A stretch of 64,000 nucleotides of DNA, taken from Canna indica (taxonomy: Eukaryota; Streptophyta; Magnoliopsida; Zingiberales; Cannaceae). Of the stretch, positions 11,273 to 20,060 are shown piece after piece. The notes below the pieces were generated by a model, which was given only the letters and a program-made list of their open reading frames with translations, searched no databases and was not told where the DNA came from. The stretch's first letter is position 1. Every line of letters starts with the position of its first letter. Both the position numbers and the translations under genes were made by a program. Location of the stretch: NCBI GenBank assembly GCA_034359265.1, contig CP136895.1, positions 44,038,001 through 44,102,000 on the forward strand, given 5' to 3'.

Positions 11273-11720
11273 AAACCTCATATGACCTTTACTAAAAGCC
11301 TTTAGTGAGAGTCACCCGGCTCTCAGATGTCTTCGGGAAAAGTCTCGTCACTAAAAGTATAGGTGAGGGTCATGTTTCAACCCTCACTAAAAGTAGCTTT
11401 CGTGAGGCAGAATCGATCCTCACTAAAACCCCATATGACCCTCACGAAAAGCCTTTAGTGAGGGTCACTCGACCCTCAAACGTCGTCAGGAAAAATCTCG
11501 TCACTAAAAGTATAGGTGAGGGACATGTTCCGACCCTCCTAAATATAAGAATTAGTGAGGGTCACTTTTGCCTCACGAAAGCCATCTTTTAGTGAAGGTC
11601 AGGACATAACCCTCACCTATACTTTTAGTGACGAGACTTTTTCTGACGACGTGTGAGGGCTAGGTGACCCTCACTAAAAGTCTTTAGTGAGGGTCATATG
11701 GGGTTTTAGTGAGGGTCGCA
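11273..11720. repeat. Subterminal tandem-plus-inverted repeat of the CACTA end
   Basis: Segment 11418-11538 is repeated in inverted orientation at about 11594-11717 (roughly 120-base arms, about 55-base loop), and a direct, more diverged copy lies at 11273-11400. The motifs tttagtgagggtc and cgtcactaaaagtataggtgag occur in all three. The transcript of this region would fold into a long hairpin. The direct and inverted copies are the expected transposase-binding array of a CACTA end. Confidence 0.85.
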
Positions 11721-11899
11721 ACCCTCACTAAAACCCAGATTTCTTGTAGTGCTGACACTTTTCTTCATTTTCTTACAACTTTCTTCCGGGGTTGGGCAAG
11801 CTTCTGCACTTTCTCCTGGAAAATCAATCCTATGCCAAGTCATTCCTTCACTCAAGTAAGTTTGTCGTTCTCAATGACACACCATCAGTGGATAACTCA

Positions 11900-12837
11900 T
11901 TTTGTTGATACGCCTCATCAACTTCTAAGTGATCCTCATCAACAACCACTCGAGCATATTATACAAGTCTCGAGGCTGATAATTTTGCACAACACACTAA
12001 TCAGAATTAACTACACCTTTCACATAGAACACTTGTTTGGCTTGGTAAGAAAGCACAAAGAGTTCATTCGTCCGCAAAGATCTTGTGATGTTCAAGCATG
12101 TAAACCCATAACGATTCACTTTTATTCCTCGACCCTAGCTGAAGACATCTCTTCAATCGCATTTAAATAAAACAACTCGGTTTCCTCCGAGGTATTGCAG
12201 TTCAACTATGTCACTTAGAACATATAGTCCAAGTTGTCAAGTTGTGTTTCTCCTCTAACAAAAACTTTACTATTTTGCGTTTTTAACTCCTTCTCATGAT
12301 CATGTGTATGGAATCTATAACCATTACTGATGTAGCCCTTGTAGCATAAGCAGGATGGATCAGGACCATAAGCAAGCGACAACATGCTTGCATTTATTTG
12401 CTCATTTCCTTGGCGATATAGCTTAGTAACCCAAGACAATTAATGATCCATTACACTAATGTTTATAGATTAAGTTTAGAAAATAAATATGTAAAGGGTC
12501 AAATTACTTTGCTTCAAACCAGCTTGGGAATTCCAATTTGCTTGAAGTATTATCCCTTGCTTGTTAAAGACAAATAATCCACTACTTAAAGTATTATACC
12601 CTCCATCAGAGTTCATTGGAATTTTATTAAGACTCGTCTCAACACCATCTTAATACATCGAACAGAAGTTCAAGCATTCTTCTGCAAGATAACCTTCAGC
12701 AATTGAATCTTCTGGATGACTATTATTACGCACATAAGATTTTAATGTACGTAAAAACCTACAAACATGTAAAATTTATGAGACTGGTTATCAATATATT
12801 ATGGAGAGATTTATCAATAATGTTAATAATCAAATAC
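11900..12837 (-). pseudogene. CACTA X transposase, DUF4218 end to DUF4216
   Basis: Minus strand. From 12760 to about 12640 it reads RTLKSYVRNN, PEDSIAEGYLAEECLNFC, the continuation of DUF4218 cut off at 14741 by the inserted CACTA. At 12439-12215 an open frame contains YKGYISNGYRFHTHDHEKEL and TQNSKVFVRGE, the usual linker. Then DIVELQYLGGNRVVLFKCDW near 12210-12140 and GFTCLNITRSLRTNELFVLS, QAKQVFYVK near 12100-12000, and PRDLY near 11965, which is DUF4216. Several frameshifts and stops separate these. No complete frame survives. Confidence 0.85.
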
Positions 12838-14738
12838 CACTACTAAAAAATTGGTCATCTGCGACGGCAGAAGCCGTCGCAAAATGGTCGCTAAAGACCT
12901 TCTGCGACGGCGAGGGCGGTCGCCAATGTCGGTAGCAAAAGCGCTTGTCGCAAAAAGTTTGCAACCGCGGCTGTGGCGGTCACAAATAAAAACATCCTAC
13001 GACCGCTTTGCGACGGTTAAGGCGATCGCATAATGTGGTCGCGCAACATCTGCGACCTTCACTTTGCTGTCGCAATAATTATCGCCACGACAGCTCTGCG
13101 ACCGCATAGGCAATCGCAAACTTTAGTCCCACGACGGTTCTACGACCGCTTTGGCCGTCGCAGAACGATCGCAATTACGATTGCGACCGCTTTTAACGAC
13201 CAGTTCGATCCATCGTTTGCGACGGCGTCGCGGTCGCAATGTCATCGCAAATGTGTATTTTGTTTTTTTTAAAAATAATTTAATAACTGTTTAATTGCTG
13301 GACTAACTGTCGAGCATCTAAATCTTTTTATTATATGTTAACTCCTTAATGGATCTATTATATGTTAACTATTATATGAGTTAGTCTCTGCTTTGATAGC
13401 ATACTTTGATAGTTTGATATGTGCAATTATGTTGGCATTTCTTATCAATATGTGACAGCCTTCTTATCTATTATTGAAGGGAACCGGCAAATCTGTTGAT
13501 GTTGAACAAGTATAATTGGGTGTGTATAAAGTATAAATTTTATAAGATGAGTCCATACATTTTTTTTCGCTTTTTGCATTTTGTTGGATTTGTTTATTGT
13601 TTATGGTCAACATTGAGAAGATTATTTTTCTTTTCGCATAGGTCATTAAACAATCTTGGGTAGTAGTATCTCTATTTACACAGTATAATGCACCACTTAG
13701 ATGTTAGGCAAGCAGAGACTATGGAGGTTTAAATTCCTGTCCTTGCCAACATACAGGACAAGACTATGTGATGATTTTTAAGGTTTTAATTTTCTTAAGG
13801 TTCTAATTTTCTTATTGGTAAATATATCTATTGGCTTATTGGTAAATATACAGGACAAATTTATTGATATTTACAATAATGCTTAAAATGCTTAAACATC
13901 TCTACTGATGTAGTTATTGGTGGCAGTGGATGATCTATTTGTTCAAAATGCTTGTATATTTATACCAACATCTAAAAGGACGATTCATTGAACTTGCACT
14001 TGGGTGAATGTTTTCTTCTCAAAATTCGAATTTAAAGTATTGAACTTCAAAATTGATGTCCTTGCTGACATTTAGCAGCTTGTTTTGTAATTCTACCATG
14101 ATGCTTATAAAAGTAAACTGCATCAGTTTGTTTGTTTAGCAGGTTAATTCATATCCAACAGTTAGAAGGTTTACTGCAATAGGAACAGGAGCTGATTTAA
14201 AGATTTTGTTCTGTTTCTAAAACTTCGAGGAGCAGATGGGAGAGATGCTCAAATTTAAAGAGTAAAAAATCTGAGCAAACAATAGTCACGGACAAAACCC
14301 TAGCCGTCGGCTAGGGTTTCGGAAGAGAGAGAGAGAGAGGAGAATACCGGCAGCACAGATTGAACACGTTTGACGGGTGGCCTGCTTGCGGCGGGCGACG
14401 AGCAGCGGGCGGCGGTCGGCGGTCACGCGGCAGAGAGAACGAGTGAGAAATCGGGTTGAGCAGGGGAAGAGAAAAAAAAGGGATTGGGCGGGGAATCTAG
14501 TAACATTTTGCGACGGCCTGGACGGTCGCACATACGCGGTCGCAAAGTGGCAGTCGTAAGTGGTCGCCATCTGTTGTCGTGTTAACAAAATTGCGACGGC
14601 GAACAAGGTGGTCGCAGAACCAATGTAGACTCGGCTTCTGCGCGATCGCTGCGGCTAGCGGTCGCAGAACCGTTGTTTGCGACCGCCACCAGTGCCGTCG
14701 CAAAATCTCCATCGCAAAAGGCTTAATTTTTAGTAGTG
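12838..14738. mobile_element. Non-autonomous CACTA (gcgaccg family), complete, TSD tac
   Basis: Ends cactactaaaaaattgg … taatttttagtagtg, both flanked by the 3-base target duplication tac (12835-12837 and 14739-14741). Dense gcgacggc / gcggtcgca motifs fill 12850-13250 and 14500-14720, the subterminal arrays. It sits in the DUF4218 coding region of CACTA X, exactly at a tac Tyr codon after …ERY. It has no transposase. The middle contains AT-rich sequence, an exon-like piece (14143-14220), a palindromic telobox (14295-14319) and a short GA run (about 14322-14339), suggesting captured promoter/UTR material. Length 1,901 bases. Confidence 0.93.
14143..14220 (+). pseudogene. Exon-like fragment in the CACTA interior, parent unknown
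   Basis: Directly after an acceptor-like tgtttgtttagcag the plus strand reads VNSYPTVRRFTAIGTGADL, then loses coding character and stops at 14220. The clean acceptor plus a protein-like stretch suggest a captured exon. I cannot name the parent gene with confidence. Confidence 0.35.
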
Positions 14739-14740
14739 TA

Positions 14741-15193
14741 CCTCTCCATGAAGTACATCCACCGAAATTGCACCGGTCCAGCACTCTTAGCTTTATACGC
14801 CAAATGGACAGATAAGTGAATCATAAAGTCGAAATATGATGGTGGAAATACTCTTTCCAATTTGCAAAGTGTCAAGACAATTTGACTTTCTAATCGCTCC
14901 AAATCCTTTGTCTTCAAGACTTTTGAACAAAACTCGGTGAAAAAGCCGCATAACTCAATCAACGCCTCACAAACATCCTTGGGCACCAATGAGCGTATTG
15001 CAAGTGACATTAATCGTTCCATGAGAACATGACAATCATGGTTTTTAATAGAAGAAACTTTTCTCTCCTTAAGATTTACACACCGAGATATGTTAGAAGA
15101 ATAACTATCTGGAAGCTTAACCCCCTTCAAGAATTCGCACAATTTTAACTTCTCATTGGATGATAATGTATAACATGCAGGAGGTAATGACAT
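14741..15193 (-). pseudogene. CACTA X transposase, DUF4218 first part
   Basis: Open for 150 codons on the minus strand: LPPACYTLSSNEKLKLCEFL, VKLPDSYSSNISRCVN, KNHDCHVLMERLMSLAIRSL, VLTLCKLERVFPPSYFDFMI, and GPVQFRWMYFMERY. This is the DUF4218 domain that follows TNP2 in plant CACTA transposases. The frame is broken at …ERY by the CACTA inserted at 14738 and continues at 12837 after it. Confidence 0.88.
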
Positions 15194-15199
15194 TCTACT

Positions 15200-15888
15200 C
15201 GAGAGTTATAGTTGTCCTTAGATTTTTTGTGCACGTTCAACAACGTGAAAAGCACATTATCACAAATGTTCTTCTCAATATGCATGACGTCTAAATTATG
15301 TCGTAACAATAGATTTTTCCAATATGGTAAGTCAAAAAAGATACTCCGCTTCTTCCAATTGCACCTCCAATCATCTCTTGGGATTTTCTTTCCTACTCCA
15401 AGTCTTTCTATTTCTTGCTCATATTCACACAATTGTTCCAATATATCATCTCCAGATAATTGTGGGGGCTTTTCCTCCAATTCCTTCTCGCCATTAAAGT
15501 TATTCTTGTCATTCCTCCATGCATGATCCATCAGTAAAAATCGACGATGGGACATATAACATTGTTTCTTCCCATTCTTCAAATAAATCGAGGAAGTATA
15601 TTTGTTACAACAAGGGCAAGCCCACCTTCCTTTTGTGCTTCATCCAGACAAATTGGCATATGCGGGAAAGTCATTGATAGTCCATAGCAAGGCAGCATGC
15701 ATTTGGAAATTTTGTTTTCTAAAGGCGTCATATGTTTCAACACCCACATTCCACAAGTCTTTTAGCTCATCAACTAGTGGTTGCAAACAAACGTCAATTT
15801 CGTTTCCGGAAGCCTCAGGACTAGGTATTAGTATTGACAAAAAAATAAGGTTTTTTCATCCACATCCATGGGGGTAAATTGTAGGGTG
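15200..15888 (-). pseudogene. CACTA X transposase, TNP2 catalytic region
   Basis: Minus strand, reading down: YNLPPWMWMKKPYFF (15888-15845), a frameshift, then SILIPSPEASGNEIDVCLQP, VDELKDLWNVGVETYDAF, MHAALLWTINDFPAYANLSG (15840-15640), and after a stop CYMSHRRFLLMDHAWR, LEQLCEYEQEIERLG, KKRSIFFDLPYWKNLLLRHN, LDVMHIEKNICDNVLFTLL (15582-15200). These are hallmark TNP2 strings. At about 15200 the usual link to DUF4218 is deleted. Confidence 0.9.
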
Positions 15889-15894
15889 TCAATA

Positions 15895-17955
15895 TGTAAA
15901 ATTCTAGATATTTTATTTATTTTTCCCTTTTAGTGTTTGTGTTTGCCAGCCTAGCGGGCTAGTTTGAGGTCGAGCCGAGTCGACTCGTGGCCCGATGCGA
16001 GCTTGCGAGCTCGAGTAAGTTGAATTATGAGTTATAATTATATAGTTAATTTATTTGATTATGTTACATGTGGATGTGCATGTGTTTATTCCTTGTATTT
16101 TATCATGAGGTTAGTTTGGGTTAGCGGGTTGCGGATCCGAGTTGAGAAGAGTGCAGGTTAGGGTGTGGTTAAGTGGAAGTGGGAGGGAATTATAAAAATC
16201 CCCCCTAGGGCTGGTGGCTCCCTATTGGAGCCGCACCAGCCAAGAGAGAGAGGAGAGCAGTCGCCGAGCCAAGCCAGCAGCCGCCCGCCCCTCTCCCCCT
16301 TCCCTTGAAGCCAGCCGCTGAGGAGAAGAGCCAAGCCTAGCCGAGCCCTTCTCCCATTTGGAAGCCAAGCCAAGCCGATGGCTTGGTGGAGCCGCCGCCC
16401 CTTCCTCCTTGTTGAGCCGAGCCGCCACCACCACCTTTGAGGCCGGATTCGGAGGCCGCCGATTGGGAATTTTTCCGATTTCTTCTTCCTAATCAAGTGA
16501 GTGGTTTTACCCTTCTTTTCGGATTTCTTCGAATTCTTGATTTGTTTTCCGTCGATCTCTCGAGTTTTCGTCATTCATTTTGATTGCCGTGTTTGAGGAG
16601 GCCCTAAACCCTCCCCTATGGGGTTCGGCGGCCCTAGGAGGACCCTAGGGGTGTTCGGCCAAGGTGAAGACAAGGGTGCCCTCAAGGTGTTTGGTGAAAT
16701 GCCTAAGTGAGAGTTTTTATTGTTCTTGAGATCCATGCCTTAAATTACTTATTAAATTAAGTTCCTTTATGTTCAAGCATGCCTTGTGATTAATCTGTGA
16801 TTTTTGGAGAGAAAACATGTTTTTCAATATTTAGATTTTGATGTTGATGCCATGAGGGTTCTTGGGATGGGTTCTTGGACATGATGATTGATTCTTATTT
16901 AGGATGTTGTTGATGCTTGTTAATCTTGTTTAATAAGTATGAAATTTGAGAGATTTACGCTTAAGATTAGTATTCTGTTTTGATAATTATTAAGGGTTTA
17001 GTTATTGTGAATTTCGGATTTATTTTCATGCTATGCTGAAAATTTAATGTTGCTGGAATTTCATGCTGAGATGATGAGTTTGTGCTGTTTTTGAAATACT
17101 TGTTGTGGTGTTTGTAATTTGCTAAACATAGTCGTATAACCTATCGTTTTGGCCAGAAAATAGATTTGGAAACATAGGACATACTCTGAAAATCAGATTC
17201 ATGTTAGATACATCAGTATCGGGCACAACAGTAAGCTATAACATAATTCTAAAACAAAACCCTAATTTTGGTGATCTAAATTTTAATTGCATAATTAAAA
17301 TTGAGCAAGGGGTCAGCATAATCTGTTATGAACCAACAAATAAAGCTATGCATGAAATAAAATCTCACGGGTTTATGACATTACGGGTCTAGCAGTTGGG
17401 GTCGAGTATTGGAGTGTTGAGATGCTTCCCAATAAGGTTGACACCCCTAAGACACCGTAGAAGAGACTTGACTTAGGTCATGTTGCGCCATACCTTTATG
17501 AATGGCGGAGAGGCTCGCTGAGGAGCTGGATTGCGGGCTAGGCCCGGAAAGTTGGATGACTAATTCCCAACCTGTGGAACAAGTTCGAATGGGCAAATCC
17601 TGATTGTTTCGGTTTGGCCTCGTGAAATAAGTTCGGATGGCCTACCCGATTATTCTCGAGGTGCAGTTAAGGAATAAGTTCGGAAGGCCTACCTGATTAT
17701 TCCTATGATATCTTAAAAGGGCAAGTTCGGATGGGCCAATCCCGATTGCTCCCGAGTTTCTTTATATTAGGATAAGTTCGGAGGGCCTTCCTGATTATCC
17801 TAGTATGTTTTGTTGCCTTAGGGCATGGTAGGCTTAGGCCTGTTGATCTTCACCATTTGGGTGTTGGATGCCTTCGGGCAGGTGGTTGCCAGATGGCCTG
17901 ATAGGTGGTCACTCCCTCGTGACCTTTCCTACTTGAGTCAGGAGTTTTGCTTTTT
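15895..17955 (+). mobile_element. Chromovirus type-1 LTR inserted in CACTA X
   Basis: Plus-strand LTR beginning TGTAAAATTCTAGATATT, collinear in reverse with the LTR at 36846-39317. A TATA-like ttataaaaa lies at 16191-16199, followed by the GC-rich R region with gctccctattggagcc, a splice-donor-like aatcaagtgagtgg (about 16491-16504) and the hairpin array (17576-17812). It stops at about 17955 before the predicted acceptor and U5 end, so it is a 3'-truncated LTR. Open frames within it (for example 16158-16574 on the minus strand) are not conserved as proteins. Confidence 0.88.
17576..17812 (+). repeat. Hairpin array, five units, in the LTR leader
   Basis: Units with a common core (aagttcggatggcc…ccgatt) and different outer arms: AACAA/TTGTT, AATAA/TTATT, AGGAATAA/TTATTCCT, GCAA/TTGC and TAGGATAA/TTATCCTA. 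Same array as at 7532 and 37497 read on the other strand. Confidence 0.85.
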
Positions 17956-17959
17956 GCAA

Positions 17960-18479
17960 TTTTGCTTTTTTCGTGACCTTTCCAATGCTTGCTTATTGCG
18001 GTCTTTGATGACATAAACAATTTCTGAAGCCTAAATTTTAATGGAAAATATCTTATGGATTTCACCGCAATTCTTTTGAGTTTCGAAGACGACGAATCAT
18101 CATCCATTTATCCTTCCAATAAAGCATGCAAAAGCTATCACAAATATCTATTTTCACATAGTCGAGACCTATATCTCTAATGAATTTCCTAGCTTTATAA
18201 TAAGAGTTAGGAATAGTCTCGAGTCGAAATGCTTTTTTCAAGAATCGGAGTAAGTCTGTAACTCCCTTGTTACTCCATCCATTTCGACACTTTAAATCCA
18301 GCAAATTCACAAGAAAAGAAAGGTTTAGAATATTCAGAGCAATCAGGAGAAAGCATCGTCTCCGCATCTTTCAACACTCTATAAAACTTTTTCGGTTCTT
18401 CATTTGGTTCCATATCATTGTTTAGCTCGTCACCAATTTCACTACTCACATGTGGCATCCCTAGCCCCTCCTCCAACAT
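17960..18479 (-). pseudogene. CACTA X transposase, TNP2 N-terminal part
   Basis: Minus strand: EEPKKFYRVLKDAETML (about 18420-18360), LVNLLDLKCRNGWSNKGV, LRFLKKAFRLETIPNSYY, ARKFIRDIGLDYVKIDICD, CMLYWKDKW (18330-18110), then SIRYFPLKFRLQKLFMSS, KTAISKHWKGHE (about 18060-17960). These match the start of TNP2. Coding stops at the LTR junction near 17955; on the far side of the LTR, sequence resumes at YNLPPW, so some TNP2 codons between were lost. Confidence 0.87.
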
Positions 18480-18490
18480 TGTAACTACAT

Positions 18491-18550
18491 CATCTGCATA
18501 CTCTTCATCTGACTCCTCATCATCTGCATACTCTTCATCTAACTCCTCAT
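18491..18550 (-). repeat. Tandem 30-base coding repeat
   Basis: Two copies of a 30-base unit (catctgcatactcttcatct…) at 18491-18520 and 18521-18550, one base different. On the minus strand they encode an acidic Asp/Glu-rich spacer (DEEYADDEES) between the N-terminal domain and TNP2. Confidence 0.85.
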
Positions 18551-18559
18551 CATCATGTA

Positions 18560-18793
18560 CAACGACATCTTCCTAACAATGTAGCTTTGCACTATCCCCT
18601 TCTTACACAAGTCATACTTAACCTCTTCTCTAGATTTCAAGTGGACATCGTTGCAATTAACACATGGACATTTGATTTCATTATCATTTCGAGTTGAATT
18701 GCGAAAAGCATAGTCCAGAAACTGATCTACTCCTCTCATATATTCTGCACTAAGCCTATGAACCTTCATCCAACTCTTATCAATGTTCTCCAT
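18560..18793 (-). pseudogene. CACTA X transposase-associated domain
   Basis: Starts MENIDKSWMKVHRLSAEYMR at 18793, followed by GVDQFLDYAFRNS, IKCPCVNCND (zinc-binding Cys pair pattern CPC.NC) and KKGIVQSYIV. This is the short N-terminal transposase-associated domain that precedes TNP2 in plant CACTA elements. The Met chosen is the conserved family start; an upstream in-frame Met at 18853 only adds hydrophobic non-conserved residues. Confidence 0.88.
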
Positions 18794-18860
18794 AGATAAA
18801 ATAATATTTAACCTCTCAAAGAAATTAAATAAATCTAATATGAGAAAAAACATAAAAAGA

Positions 18861-20060
18861 TATTAATAATAGATCCAGAAACAAACATGAAAATCATTAA
18901 AACATAAGGAATGAGCAAAATAACTAGAAAGCGAGGTGAAAATTAGTAAAAATAAGGAATGAGAAAAATTATTTGTTTTCATGATACACATATATTGAGA
19001 AACTATTTGTTCTGATGTTTAAATAGCAAAACTAATGCATCTAAACTCTGGAAGTAAAAGTTATGAACTAATGCATGTTAGGCATTTGGTGTTTAAACAA
19101 CTCAACTCACTGTTATTTTTGTCAAGTTATGCCTGAGCAAATGAGGCAAAATATAAGCTGATATGATATTTCTATGCTAATTATTTAAGCGTATGTTTCA
19201 ATCAATTCATCTACCAAAACCAGAGTGCCAGCACAGTGACTCAACCTTATTATAACACTTATTATTATCAAGATAAGTGAAAACCAGAGTGCCAGCAGAT
19301 GTGCTAATGAAAAGGATAAATTGAACTCAACCTTAAAATTCGAACATATAAACTAAGAAAGTATCCATTTTGGTTTATGTAATAAATGAGAAAGACAGTT
19401 TATGCAATAAATGAATTCCATTCTAGCCGGTTTCCTTTCATTTGGTAAATAGTTAATATGTGAATATTTATATCTCTACCTAATTATCATGATTGACACA
19501 TTCAGGTGACTAATAAAAGTGAATACATAATAAAGAAATTAGCTCTTAGCAGACTGTTAGCTGAAAATTAAACATGTGGAAACAATTTCAAGTTAATTAA
19601 GCTTAATCTGTTAGCCAGCCAAGTGAATACAATGTTGTTTTTGTCACCAAAGATAGGCTATTCTTTGTTTTTGTCACCAAAGACAGACTGTTAATTAATC
19701 TGTTAATTAAGCTTAAACTTTATTTCTTGTGTTATGTGCATGAAAACAACATGCTTAATTAAATCATTGCACCATTACAAATTAGGGCAATGCTTAAGCT
19801 TTGTTTATTGTGATATGTGTATGGCAACAGCATGCTTATTAAATCATTGCACAATTGCCAATTGTGACTAGTACAGTTGGTGGTAACACTTTATAAATTG
19901 TCTAGAGGTCTGGAATTTGAACCCAGTATAGTTCTCTTTGTGTGAATTTTCTTTTTTGTGTGATTTGTAATATCCTTCCGTACGTGGAAGTGATCTTGAA
20001 TATTTATTCAATTATATACTTGAATGTACTCTTAATTCTCATTCTAGAAATGAAACTCAC
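18861..20060. other. Unassigned AT-rich stretch
   Basis: No coding signal recognised. It may include the missing 5' end of CACTA X. Local repeats: ttgtttttgtcaccaaagat occurs twice (about 19634 and 19661), and a roughly 57-base block containing catgcttaattaaatcattg recurs with changes (19718-19776 and 19800-19856). No CACTA end (cttgtagtg) is visible. Confidence 0.5.

Larger units (their letters stand above)
8480..11751. mobile_element. CACTA composite with captured gene fragment
   Basis: Left end cactacaagaaaaacagg at 8480 followed by inverted and direct gtgacgga/tccgtcac subterminal motifs (8500-8720, again 9100-9200). Right end …atttcttgtagtg at 11751 preceded by a different subterminal motif, gtgagggtc/gaccctcac (11100-11735). 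The two ends therefore belong to different subfamilies. Flanking triplets differ (ata before, ctg after) and the flanks are unlike (a gypsy LTR on the left, CACTA X on the right), so this is not one clean insertion but probably two elements fused by deletion or recombination. The middle holds an AT-rich block (8720-8900) and gene-like sequence with two recognisable pieces, annotated separately. Confidence 0.75.
11752..18860 (-). mobile_element. Decayed autonomous CACTA element X (TNP2 type)
   Basis: Minus-strand remains of one CACTA transposase gene, N-terminus at about 18793 and C-terminus near 11790: transposase-associated domain, TNP2 catalytic region, DUF4218 and DUF4216 in the canonical order. 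It is interrupted by a CACTA insertion (12838-14738) and a chromovirus LTR (15895-17955), and cut on the left by the CACTA composite. Neither terminal inverted repeat of X is visible. Component pieces are listed separately. Confidence 0.88.

Noticed and set aside
16158..16574. Open frames of 70-138 codons on the minus strand
   Set aside because: They are antisense to the LTR R region (Arg/Gly/Leu-rich from GC-rich DNA) and contain no domain.
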